In this document: positions 47,975 to 56,169 of the stretch, one piece after another
How positions within the stretch are numbered: the first letter of the stretch is position 1
How the letters are laid out: each line of letters begins with the position of its first letter
Assembly: GCA_963823565.1 (NCBI GenBank)
Contig: CAWGLR010000003.1
Coordinates: 744,001 to 808,000, forward strand
Origin: RHKX01 sp963823565
GTDB taxonomy: Bacteria > Actinomycetota > Thermoleophilia > Solirubrobacterales > 70-9
Reading direction: 5' to 3'
Length of the DNA stretch: 64,000 nt
Notes under the pieces: generated by a model
Told to the model about the DNA's origin: nothing
The model's database searches: none
The model's input: the letters and a program-made list of their open reading frames with translations, nothing else
Program-made: the position numbers and the translations under genes

Positions 47975-49167
47975 TGGAGGCGGGGACGCGAACCCAGCCC
48001 CTCGCCCGAATCCCCTCCTGGGCGCTCGGGGCCGTGCCGCTCGTCCTGCTCGGGGCCGCCGCGGCGCTCTTCTTCGCGCTCGGCGCGCCCGGCCTCGGCG
48101 AGCGCAACGGCGTCCCGGTCGAGGAGCTGGCGGTGGAGCGCACGGTGCTGCAGCCGGGGGAGATCGAGCTGACGGTCCGCAACGACGGGCCCGACCCGGT
48201 CCGGGTCGAGCAGGTCTCGGTCAACGACGCCTACCGGCCGTTCACCGGCGGCGGCGAGATCGGCCGGCTCGGATCGGGCACGCTCACGATCCCCTACCCC
48301 TGGGTCGAGGGTGAGGCGTACGAGCTGTTCCTGCTGACCTCGACCGGCGCGACCGTCACCGCCACGATCGATGCCGCCGCCGAGACCCCCGCGGTCGACG
48401 CGAGCTTCCTCGGGCTGATGGCGCTGCTCGGCATCTACGTCGGCGTCATCCCGGTCGCGATCGGGATGGTCTGGCTGCCGTTCCTGCGCCGGATCGGCGG
48501 CGGGCTGATGCGCGGGCTGCTCGCGTTCACCGTCGGCCTGCTCGCGTTCCTCGGCCTCGACGCCCTGCTCGAGGGCCTCGATGTGGCGGGCCAGGGCCCG
48601 CAGGCCTTCGGCGGCGCGGCACTCGTGATCGTCGGCGCCGCGTTCGCCTACCTCGCGCTCGTCGGCGTCGACGCGCGGATGCGCAGGCGCGCCGAGCGTG
48701 CGCGCGGGGCGGGCGCCTCGCCGATGCACCTAGCGACCCTCGTCGCGACCGGCATCGGCCTGCACAACCTCGGCGAGGGGCTGGCGATCGGCTCCTCCTA
48801 CGCGGCGGGGGCGCTCGCGCTCGGCGCCTTCCTGGTCGTCGGCTTCGCGATCCACAACACGACGGAGGGATTGGCGATCGTCGCCCCGCTCGCGGAGTCG
48901 AAGCCGCGCCCGTCGCGGCTGATCGGCCTCGGGCTGCTCGCCGGCGCCCCGGCGGTCCTCGGCGCCTGGCTCGGAGCGTCCGCCTACAACCCGAGTCTCG
49001 TCGCCTTCCTGTTCGGCTGCGGGATCGGCGCGATCGCGCAGGTCGTCGTCCAGCTTGCGCCGAGCATCCGCGAGCGCGCCGCGGGCCGGCTCGATGGCAC
49101 CGCCGTCGCCGGGCTGCTCGCCGGGGTTATCGTCATGTACGCGACCGGGTTGCTGGTCAGTGCCTGA
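47974..49167 (+). CDS. ZIP-family metal transporter with extracytoplasmic N-terminal domain
   Basis: 397 residues. One N-terminal transmembrane helix (WALGAVPLVLLGAAAALFFALG), a beta-sandwich-like outer domain (VLQPGEIELTVRNDGPDPVRVEQVSVNDAYRPF...) to about residue 135, then 7-8 transmembrane helices with ZIP signatures HNLGEGLAIG (about 264) and HNTTEGLAI (about 294). ZIP proteins import Zn, Fe or Mn. The added outer domain is unusual for bacterial ZIPs and could receive metal from the co-expressed oxidase. TGATG overlap upstream; 8-bp overlap with the next gene. Confidence 0.85.
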   Translation: MEAGTRTQPLARIPSWALGAVPLVLLGAAAALFFALGAPGLGERNGVPVEELAVERTVLQPGEIELTVRNDGPDPVRVEQVSVNDAYRPFTGGGEIGRLGSGTLTIPYPWVEGEAYELFLLTSTGATVTATIDAAAETPAVDASFLGLMALLGIYVGVIPVAIGMVWLPFLRRIGGGLMRGLLAFTVGLLAFLGLDALLEGLDVAGQGPQAFGGAALVIVGAAFAYLALVGVDARMRRRAERARGAGASPMHLATLVATGIGLHNLGEGLAIGSSYAAGALALGAFLVVGFAIHNTTEGLAIVAPLAESKPRPSRLIGLGLLAGAPAVLGAWLGASAYNPSLVAFLFGCGIGAIAQVVVQLAPSIRERAAGRLDGTAVAGLLAGVIVMYATGLLVSA

Positions 49168-49882
49168 GCAGGCCTCCATCCCGGGCAGCCACGGGCGCGG
49201 CCGCCGCGCCGGCAGCAACGAGGCGATCGAGGACTACGCCAAGGCGATCCACGCGCTCTCGGCGCGGGAGTTGGGCCCGGTGGGGACGTCGGTGCTCGCC
49301 GAGCGCCTCGGCGTCTCGCCCGGGACCGTCACCGCGATGCTGAAGCGGATGGACGCGGCCGGCCTGGTGCGCCACGAGCCCTACCGCGGCGTCGAGCTGA
49401 CCGAGGAGGGCGAGCGGATGGCGCTCGAGGTCATCCGCCACCATCGGATCCTCGAGTCGTACCTGGCTGAGGCGCTCGGGATGCCCTGGGACCGGGTCCA
49501 CGACGAGGCCGAGGTGCTCGAGCACTACATCAGCGAGGAGCTCGAGGAGCGGATGGCGGCGGCGCTCGGCGATCCCCGCCGCGATCCGCACGGCGACCCG
49601 ATCCCGAGCCGCGAGCTCGTGGTCGACACGACGCCGGGCGTCCCGCTGACCGCGCTCGAGCCCGGTCGCACGGCTCGCTTCTCGCGCGTTTCCGACGGCC
49701 GGCCCGAGATGCTCCGCTTCCTCGACGAGCGCTCGATCCGCCCCGGCGCCGACCTGCGGATGGTCCGCCGGGAGCCGTTCGGCGGGGCGCTGGTCGTCGC
49801 CCACGACGGGGCCGAGCACTCGATCGGGCCCGATCTCGCCGAGCGGATGCAGGTCGACCCCGGCGCGGCGAGCGCGGGGTGA
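49160..49882 (+). CDS. DtxR/MntR-family metal-dependent regulator
   Basis: 240 residues, GTG start overlapping the ZIP gene by 8 bp. Winged-helix domain (EDYAKAIHALSARELGPVGTSVLAERLGVSPGTVTAMLKRMDAAGLVRHEPYRGVELTEEG), dimerisation/metal domain (HHRILESYLAEALGMPWDRVHDEAEVLEHYISEELEERM) and a C-terminal FeoA/SH3-like domain (LRFLDERSIRPGADLRMVRREPFGG). Such proteins repress metal uptake genes when Mn or Fe is bound. The TTTGA-N4-TCAAA palindrome at the operon front is its likely target. Confidence 0.92.
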   Translation: MPEQASIPGSHGRGRRAGSNEAIEDYAKAIHALSARELGPVGTSVLAERLGVSPGTVTAMLKRMDAAGLVRHEPYRGVELTEEGERMALEVIRHHRILESYLAEALGMPWDRVHDEAEVLEHYISEELEERMAAALGDPRRDPHGDPIPSRELVVDTTPGVPLTALEPGRTARFSRVSDGRPEMLRFLDERSIRPGADLRMVRREPFGGALVVAHDGAEHSIGPDLAERMQVDPGAASAG

Positions 49883-51201
49883 ACGCCCGCGACGTCCTCC
49901 AGCGCGCCGACGCCCCGGCCGACATCGCGCTGCCCGGCGAGGCGAGGGTCGCCGACGCGGCGCGGGACTCGCTCGAGGGACGCCGCGGGCGCGGCCTGGC
50001 GCGGATCTGGCCCTTCCTCGGGCCGGCGTTCGTCGCCTGCGTCGCCTACATCGATCCCGGCAACTTCGCGACGAACATCGCCGGCGGTGCCCAGTTCGGC
50101 TACGCGCTGCTCTGGGTCGTGCTCGCCGCGAACCTGATCGGGATGGTGGTCCAGACGCAGTCGGCGAAGCTCGGCATCGCCACCGGCAAGAACCTGCCCG
50201 AGCTCTGCCGCGAGCAGTTCCCGCGCCGGACCTCCCTCGGGCTCTGGGTCCAGGGTGAGGTGGTTGCGATGGCGACCGACGTCGCCGAGGTGATCGGCGC
50301 CGCGCTCGGCCTCTACCTGCTCACCGGGATCCCGCTCTTCTGGGCGGGGGTGATCGCCGGGGCGGGATCGTTCGCGATCCTCAGCCTCCAGCAGCGCGGC
50401 TTCCGGCGTCTCGAGGCGGTGATCGCCGGCTTCGTCGGCGTCGTCATCGCCGCCTTCGTCTGGGAGGTGACGCACTCCGACCCCGATCCGGGCGGCATCG
50501 CCGAGGGGCTGTTCATTCCCGGCTTCGAGGGCACTGAGAGCGTCTTGCTCGCCACCGGGATCCTCGGCGCGACCGTGATGCCCCACGTCGTCTACCTGCA
50601 CTCGGCGCTGACCCAGAGCCGAGTCGTCGGCCGCAACGACGACGAGCGCCGGAGGATCCTCAACTTCGAGAAGGTCGACGTGATCATCGCCATGTCGATC
50701 GCCGGCCTCGTGAACATCTCGATGGTCGTCGTCGCGGCGGGCCTGTTCAACGCCGGCGGGCTCACCGGCATCGACTCGATCGAGGGGGCCTATGACGGGA
50801 TCGCCCAGACCGTCTCCCAGAACGCAGCGACGGTCTTCGGCGTCGCCCTCCTCGCCTCCGGCCTCGCCTCGACGTCGGTCGGGACGATGGCCGGCCAGGT
50901 CGTCATGCAGGGGTTCATCCGCCGCCGGATCCCGCTGACCCTGCGCCGCGCGATCACGCTCGCGCCGGCGCTGGTCGTCCTCGCGATCGGCCTCGACCCG
51001 ACCCGGGCGCTCGTCGTCTCCCAGGTCGTCCTCTCCTTCGGCATCCCCTTCGCACTGATCCCGCTGCTGATCGTCGCCCGCCGCCGCGAGGTCATGGGCG
51101 CCCTGGTCAACCCCGGCTGGCTCACCGCCCTCGCGTCGGCCTTGGCCGCCGCGATCATCGCCCTGAACATCTTCCTGCTCCAGCAGCTGTTCTTCGGTTA
51201 G
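49879..51201 (+). CDS. mntH: NRAMP-family divalent metal transporter (MntH-like)
   Basis: 440 residues, about 11 helices. Metal-binding DPGN in YIDPGNFATNIAGGAQFGY (about residue 58) and MPH in VMPHVVYLHSALTQSR. NRAMP proteins couple Mn2+ (or Fe2+) import to protons. GTG start overlaps the regulator stop (GTGA), so the four-gene oxidase-ZIP-DtxR-NRAMP operon is coupled throughout. Confidence 0.94.
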   Translation: MNARDVLQRADAPADIALPGEARVADAARDSLEGRRGRGLARIWPFLGPAFVACVAYIDPGNFATNIAGGAQFGYALLWVVLAANLIGMVVQTQSAKLGIATGKNLPELCREQFPRRTSLGLWVQGEVVAMATDVAEVIGAALGLYLLTGIPLFWAGVIAGAGSFAILSLQQRGFRRLEAVIAGFVGVVIAAFVWEVTHSDPDPGGIAEGLFIPGFEGTESVLLATGILGATVMPHVVYLHSALTQSRVVGRNDDERRRILNFEKVDVIIAMSIAGLVNISMVVVAAGLFNAGGLTGIDSIEGAYDGIAQTVSQNAATVFGVALLASGLASTSVGTMAGQVVMQGFIRRRIPLTLRRAITLAPALVVLAIGLDPTRALVVSQVVLSFGIPFALIPLLIVARRREVMGALVNPGWLTALASALAAAIIALNIFLLQQLFFG

Positions 51202-51252
51202 GGACTCCCCCTCGTCCGCAGCGACCGGTCGCCGCCGCGCTAGGCTCAGCCG

Positions 51253-51615
51253 GTGCCCCTGAGCGAGACCTTCAAGGAGATCGTCGAGTCGCTGCCGAGC
51301 GACTGGACCGACATGCAGCTCGACTTCCGGCTCGCGGACGAGGACCGCTACGTGGACGCGTCGATCCCGATGACGCAGATCAACGCGCAGCCCTACTCGG
51401 AGGCGGAGTGGCACTGGCGGATCAACGTCGCGCACTCGTTCGGGCGGGCGGCGGCGCCGGAGACGGTCGAGTGGGTGCTCGGGATGCTCGAGGCGCAGGG
51501 GATCGACGGCGAGCTGGTCGTCCGGAACGTGAACGAGGGCCGTGCCGAGATCCAGCAGATGTGGGGCCGTCCCGAGAGCGTCCGGCGCGAGTACCGCCGC
51601 CGCCACGCGCTCTAG
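51253..51615 (+). CDS. Conserved hypothetical protein
   Basis: 120 residues, GTG start 6 nt after TAGGCT (leaderless pattern). LSETFKEIVESLPSDWTDMQLDFRLADEDRYVDASIPMTQINAQPYSEAEWHWRINVAHSFGRAAAPETVEWVLGML gives an alpha+beta fold, with a basic end PESVRREYRRRHAL. No named family; acidic and soluble. Confidence 0.7.
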   Translation: MPLSETFKEIVESLPSDWTDMQLDFRLADEDRYVDASIPMTQINAQPYSEAEWHWRINVAHSFGRAAAPETVEWVLGMLEAQGIDGELVVRNVNEGRAEIQQMWGRPESVRREYRRRHAL

Positions 51616-51626
51616 GTGACCGCCTG

Positions 51627-51944
51627 ATGTCGCGCGTCCTTGCGCTCGTCACCGACCTGATGCTCGCGAGCCGGGTCGACGGCGCCCTCTCTGCGGCGGG
51701 GCACGAGGTGACCGTGCGCGGCGCGCCGGGAGAGGACGCGGCGGGCTTCGACCTCCTCGTCGCCGACCTCGAGGCCGTCGACGCGGACGAGGTCGCCGCG
51801 CTCGGCCCGCCCGCGCTCGGCTTCTACTCCCACGTCGACGTCGAGACCCGCCGCCGGGCCGAGGAGGCGGGCTTCGACCTCGTCGTGCCGCGCTCGCGGA
51901 TGGCGCGAGAGCTGCCGGACCTCGCCGCGCGGCTGCTCGGCTAG
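51627..51944 (+). CDS. Receiver-like (CheY-fold) small protein
   Basis: 105 residues. VLALVTDLMLASRVDGALSAAGHEVTVRGAPGEDAAGFDLLVADLEAVDADEVAALGPPALGFYSHVDVETRRRAEEAGFDLVVPRSRMARELPDLAARLL follows the beta-alpha repeats of response-regulator receivers, with LLVADLE at the phospho-Asp strand. The conserved Lys is not evident, so it may be a pseudo-receiver. It follows the previous gene by 11 nt and overlaps the convergent substrate-binding protein gene by 4 bp. Confidence 0.65.
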   Translation: MSRVLALVTDLMLASRVDGALSAAGHEVTVRGAPGEDAAGFDLLVADLEAVDADEVAALGPPALGFYSHVDVETRRRAEEAGFDLVVPRSRMARELPDLAARLLG

Positions 51945-52930
51945 CCCTCGCCGGCGAGCGCGAAATCGAAGGCAGCTCCGACGTCGGGGCGGCGATCGAC
52001 GATCCCGTGCTCGAGCGACCAGTCCGCCCAGCGCTCGAGCTCGCCGCGGTCGAGGCGCAGCGGCGGGGAGAAGGCGCCGCGGAGGGCACGCAGCTGGGCC
52101 GCCATCGTCGCGCGGTCGAGGCTGGGGATCGCCGCGAGGAGGTCGCCGAGAGCGGCATCCGGGTCCCGCGCCGCGACCTCGTAGCCCTCGCGAAGCCCGG
52201 CGACGACGGCGGCGATCCGGTCGCGATCGGAGTCGAGCTCCCCGCGGCTGGTGACGAGGACGAGCTCGGGATAGCGCGGGGCCCCGTAGTCGTCGACCCG
52301 CAGCTCGCGGGTCGGGACGCCCGCCTGCCGCAGCGCGACGCCCTCGGCGTTCCAGAAGGCGGTCGCCGCGTCGACGCGTCCCGACGTCAGCGCCGCGACC
52401 GAGTCGAAGCCGATCGTCACGGTCTCGGGCCGCTCGACGGCGGAGCCGCCGTCGGCGGAGTCGACGATCGCGTCGAGGACGGCGTCGTCGGATGGCAGGC
52501 CGGTGACGCCGACCGTGCGGCCCGCGAGGTCGGCCGGTCCGCGGATCTCGCCCGGGTCGCCGGCGATCACGGCCGCCAGCGGGCGCTGGACGAGGGCTCC
52601 CACCGCGACGAGGTCGGCGCCGCGCTCGCGGGCGATCGCGAGGTCGGAGATGTCCATGACGGCGAAGTCGACCCTCCCGGTACGGAGCAGCTTGGGGGCA
52701 TCGGTTGACGCCCCCGGCTGCTGGACCTCGAGGTCGATGCCGTGGTCGGCGAGATCCCCGTCGGCGAGCGCCGCGTAGATGCCGGCGTGGACCGCATTCG
52801 GCTGGAAGTCGAGGATCAGGGTCGCGCGCACGCCGTCATCCGGCGCGTCCGGTTCAGCGCCGCCCCCGCCGCATCCGGCCACCGCCGTCGCGAGCAGGAG
52901 GGCCGCCAGCGACGCGGCGATCCTGGTCAT
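51941..52930 (-). CDS. ABC transporter substrate-binding lipoprotein (NMT1/ThiY-like)
   Basis: 329 residues. Lipobox ATAVAGC, then LILDFQPNAVHAGIYAALADGDLADHGIDLEVQQPG, the start of the NMT1/THI5 fold, and DFAVMDISDLAIARERGADLVAVGAL. Homologues bind thiamine pyrimidine precursors, nitrate/sulfonates or similar ligands. No permease or ATPase gene lies nearby, so its partners must be elsewhere. Confidence 0.88.
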   Translation of the reverse strand: MTRIAASLAALLLATAVAGCGGGGAEPDAPDDGVRATLILDFQPNAVHAGIYAALADGDLADHGIDLEVQQPGASTDAPKLLRTGRVDFAVMDISDLAIARERGADLVAVGALVQRPLAAVIAGDPGEIRGPADLAGRTVGVTGLPSDDAVLDAIVDSADGGSAVERPETVTIGFDSVAALTSGRVDAATAFWNAEGVALRQAGVPTRELRVDDYGAPRYPELVLVTSRGELDSDRDRIAAVVAGLREGYEVAARDPDAALGDLLAAIPSLDRATMAAQLRALRGAFSPPLRLDRGELERWADWSLEHGIVDRRPDVGAAFDFALAGEG

Positions 52931-53094
52931 CTGCGCCGCTCAGCGTATTGGTCGCCGATCGACCGCGGATGAACTTCGGGTGTTGACCGTGGGAGTGAAT
53001 AGACTGCCGCAGCCCAAAAAGCTGCGATCGTGCGGCTTGAATTCCCAGGAGTTTTCACCGGCCGCGCGCGGCCGAGAAAGAAGGAGGTATCGGG

Positions 53095-53865
53095 GTGCAG
53101 GATCGAGGACTTGCGGCCTACATCGCCGAGCTGGTCGGGACGTTCTTCCTGACCTTCGTCATCGGCTCCGTGATCAGCCTCTACGTGGCCGCCGGCGGGC
53201 AGTCGCAGTTCGGCTCCGACTACGCGGTCGTCGGCCTGACCGAGGGGCTCGTGCTCTTCATGCTGATCCAGGTGCTCGGCGGCGTCAGCGGCGCCCACCT
53301 CAACCCGGCGGTGACCACGGCGGCGGCCTTCCTGCGCCGGATCGACCCGGTCGACGCGGTCGTCTACATCCTCGCCCAGCTCTCCGGCGCCGTCCTCGGT
53401 GCCCTGCTGGTCAAGGGCCTGCTGCTCGACGAGGGCCGGGCCGCCGACTACGGGGCCGGCCAGGTGAGCGACCTGCTCAGCAACAACTTCCAGGGCGCGG
53501 TCGTCGAGATGATCGGCGGCTTCCTGCTGGTGCTCGCGGTCGTCGCGGTCGCGCTCAACGCGCGCGCCTGGCGCGACTGGGCACCGCTGACGATCGGCCT
53601 GACCCTGTCGTTCCTGGTGATGATCTTCGGCCCGCTCACCGTCGCCTGCTTCAACCCGGCGCGCTGGTTCGGCCCGGCCCTGATCTCCGGCGAGTGGGGC
53701 GGCGTCTGGCCGTTCATCGTCGGCCCGGTCGTCGGTGGGCTCCTGGCTGCGGCCTTCTACCGCTACGTGCTCATCGCGGGGGAGACCGAGGACGTCCTCG
53801 TCGAGGACGACTTCGGCGCGGTCGCCAAGGGCAAGGTCCAGGTCGAGAAGGCTCCCGGAGCCTGA
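53095..53865 (+). CDS. MIP-family channel (aquaporin/glycerol facilitator)
   Basis: 256 residues, GTG start with AAGGAGG at 53080-53086. Six helices and the two pore loops: SGAHLNPAV (about residue 65-73) and the second in CFNPARWFGPALI (about 184-188). Water, glycerol or another small neutral solute is conducted. The acidic C-terminal tail (GETEDVLVEDDFGAVAKGKVQVEK) is cytosolic. TAGACT (53000-53005) may be its -10. A hairpin terminator follows. Confidence 0.92.
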   Translation: MQDRGLAAYIAELVGTFFLTFVIGSVISLYVAAGGQSQFGSDYAVVGLTEGLVLFMLIQVLGGVSGAHLNPAVTTAAAFLRRIDPVDAVVYILAQLSGAVLGALLVKGLLLDEGRAADYGAGQVSDLLSNNFQGAVVEMIGGFLLVLAVVAVALNARAWRDWAPLTIGLTLSFLVMIFGPLTVACFNPARWFGPALISGEWGGVWPFIVGPVVGGLLAAAFYRYVLIAGETEDVLVEDDFGAVAKGKVQVEKAPGA

Positions 53866-53889
53866 TCGCCGGCCGCATATCTCCTGTCA

Positions 53890-53913
53890 GCGGGGCGCCC
53901 TCGGGCGCCCCGC
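53890..53913 (+). terminator. Terminator after the aquaporin gene
   Basis: Perfect 10-bp stem GCGGGGCGCC / GGCGCCCCGC with a CTCG loop, then TCTCGTT, 24 nt after the stop. Confidence 0.75.
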
Positions 53914-53936
53914 TCTCGTTCACGGCCTCGCCTCGC

Positions 53937-53942
53937 TAGCTT
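53937..53942 (+). promoter_or_regulatory. -10 element of fbiC (leaderless type)
   Basis: TAGCTT lies 8 nt before the fbiC ATG and directly after the aquaporin terminator. Confidence 0.4.
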
Positions 53943-53950
53943 GGAGGCCA

Positions 53951-56169
53951 ATGAGGCGCGTCACCTTCTCCCGGAACCTGACGCTTTCGCTCTCGCGGAC
54001 CTGCCGCTGCTACTGCAAGTACTGCGCCTTCGCGACCCACCAGGCGCACCTGCACGACCCCGACGAGGTCGTCCGGCGGCTCGACGAGGCCGCCCGCCGC
54101 AACGTCAAGGAGCTCCTCGTCCTGACCGGCGAGTCGCCGGAGGTCAACCCGATCGTCGCCGAGCGCCTGCGCTCGTGGGGGCATGACGACTTCACCTCCT
54201 ACGTCGCCTGGGCGTGTGAGCGGGCGCTCGAGCGGGGGATGCTCCCGCACACGAACGTCGGCGTCGCCCCCCGCGAGCACCTCGCGCGGCTGCGTGAGGT
54301 CACCGCCTCCCAGGGGCTGATGCTGGAGTCGATCAGCGAGCGGCTCATGGAGACCGTCCACGCCGGCTCGCCGACCAAGCACCCGTCCGTCCGGCTGGAG
54401 GCGATCGAGGCGGCGGGCGAGCTGCGGATCCCGTTCACCAGCGGCATCCTCGTCGGCATCGGCGAGACCGAGGAGGAGCGGGTCGCCTCGCTCGAGGCGC
54501 TCGCGGCGGTCCAGCGGGCGCCACGGCCACATCCAGGAGGTGATCCTCCAGAACTTCGTGCCGCACCCGCGCTACTACGGGGCGGAGGTGGCGGATATCG
54601 CGGCGGAGGCGAGCGAGCGGCGCTGGGGCGAGCGAGCGGCGAGCAGCGAGCAGCGAGCAGCGAGGCGTGGTCGAACTTCCCAAGTGGGCGTCGCCCGTGT
54701 CGCTGGAGGACATGAAGCGGCTCGTGGGGGAGGCGAGGCGGCTGATGCCCGACGTCGGGATCCAGGTGCCGCCGAACCTCTCGGACTGGTGGGTCGACCT
54801 CGTCGAGGCCGGGGCGACCGACCTCGGCGGCCTCTCCGCCAACGGCGACCACATCTCCCCGGAGCACCCGTTCCCGAGTCCCCATCAGGTCCGCAAGGAG
54901 CTGCGGCCGCGCGGCTACGCGCTGACCGAGCGCCTCTGCGTCTACCCGCAGTACATGAACGAGGAATGGATCGAGCCGGACGTGCTCGCGACGCTGCGGG
55001 CGCGGTTCCCGACCTTCCTCCCGCGCGCCGAGCGCGCGAACGGCAACGGTGCCGCGCTGCCGCCTCCCTCCCCGGACCTCACCGCGAGGGCGATCGCCCG
55101 CGGCCGCGACGGGGCCGAGCTGACGCCGGAGGAGCTGACGGCGCTGTTCGCCGAGCGCCGGCCGGAGGCCGTCGAGGACATGCGGCAGGCGGCGGACGAG
55201 CTGCGTGCCGAGCTCGCCGGGGACGTCGCCACGTTCGTCGTCAACCGCAACATCAACTTCACCAACGTCTGCACGGTCGGCTGCGCCTTCTGCGGGTTCG
55301 GGCAGACGCAGCGATCGCCCGACGCCTACGAGATCGACGAGGGGGAGTTCGCCGAGCGGATCCGCGAGGCGGTGGCATACGGGGTCACCGAGATCTGCAT
55401 GCAGGGCGGGATCCACCCCGACTACACGCTCGACCGTTACGGCGCCTGGCTCGAGCGGGCCAAGCGGGTCGCTCCCGACGTCCACCTCCACGCCTACTCG
55501 CCGATGGAGGTCCACTTCATGTGCGAGCGCTCCGGCAGGGAGCCCGACTACGTCTTCGCCTACCTGCGCGAGCGCGGCCTCGGGTCTACGCCGGGAACGG
55601 CCGCCGAGGTCCTCGAGGACGGAGTCCGCAACCGGATCTCGCCGAACAAGCTGCCGGCCGGGCGCTGGGTCGAGATCATCGAGGCGTCCCATCGGGCCGG
55701 CCTGCGCTCGACCTCCACGGTGATGTTCGGACACATCGAGCGGCCGCACGAGCTCGCCGAGCACATGCGCGTCGTCAGGGCGCTGCAGGAGCGGACCGGG
55801 GGCATCACCGAGTTCGTCCCGCTCTCGTTCATCCCCTTCCACACGATGCTCGGCCGCACCCACGGGATCGAGGAGATCTCGGCCGAGGAGAACCTCAAGC
55901 ACACCGCCGCCTTCCGACTGGCGCTCGGGCGCACGATCCCCAACCTCCAGGCGAGCTGGGTGAAGATGGGGCTCGACGCGGCGACCGAGTCCCTGCGCTG
56001 GGGCGTCAACGACCTCGGCGGGACGCTGATGGAGGAGAGCATCTCCCGCATGGCCGGCTCCCAGCACGGCAGCCGGCTCGACCCCGAGGACCTGATCGAG
56101 GCGGCGCGGCGGGCCGGGCGGAAGCCGGCCCAGCGCAACACCCTCTACGAGGTGCTCGAGACCTACTGA
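53951..56169 (+). pseudogene. fbiC: FO synthase (FbiC, CofG-CofH fusion) interrupted by two frameshifts
   Basis: FbiC makes the deazaflavin chromophore FO of coenzyme F420 from tyrosine and a flavin precursor. The CofG half starts MRRVTFSRNLTLSLSRTCRCY with a CxxxCxxC cluster (Cys18, 22, 25). The frame breaks near 54521, where GCGCCACGGC has one base more than needed for AHGHIQEVILQNF, which resumes in the next frame. A second break falls in a GCGAGCA heptamer array (54639-54665), after which WASPVSLEDMKRLV continues to the end. The CofH half is whole (CTVGCAFCGF cluster, GGIHPDYTLDRYGAWL). The last continuous frame, from GTG 54667, contains only the end of CofG plus CofH. Real inactivation and sequencing error are both possible. 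Confidence 0.85.
54639..54665 (+). repeat. Heptanucleotide tandem repeat inside fbiC
   Basis: Three full and one partial copy of GCGAGCA, preceded by related GCGAGCG units from 54611. One unit more or less shifts the frame by one. Confidence 0.85.

Noticed and set aside
49525..51606. 693-codon reverse frame over the DtxR/NRAMP genes
   Set aside because: Shadow frame made possible by high third-position GC; the forward frames carry real family motifs.
52983..53005. TTGACC and TAGACT as the aquaporin promoter pair
   Set aside because: The spacer is only 11 bp, too short for a standard promoter; only the -10 is kept as a possibility.
54611..54665. GCGAGCA array as a CRISPR or satellite
   Set aside because: The units are 7 bp without spacers and lie inside a conserved coding region.
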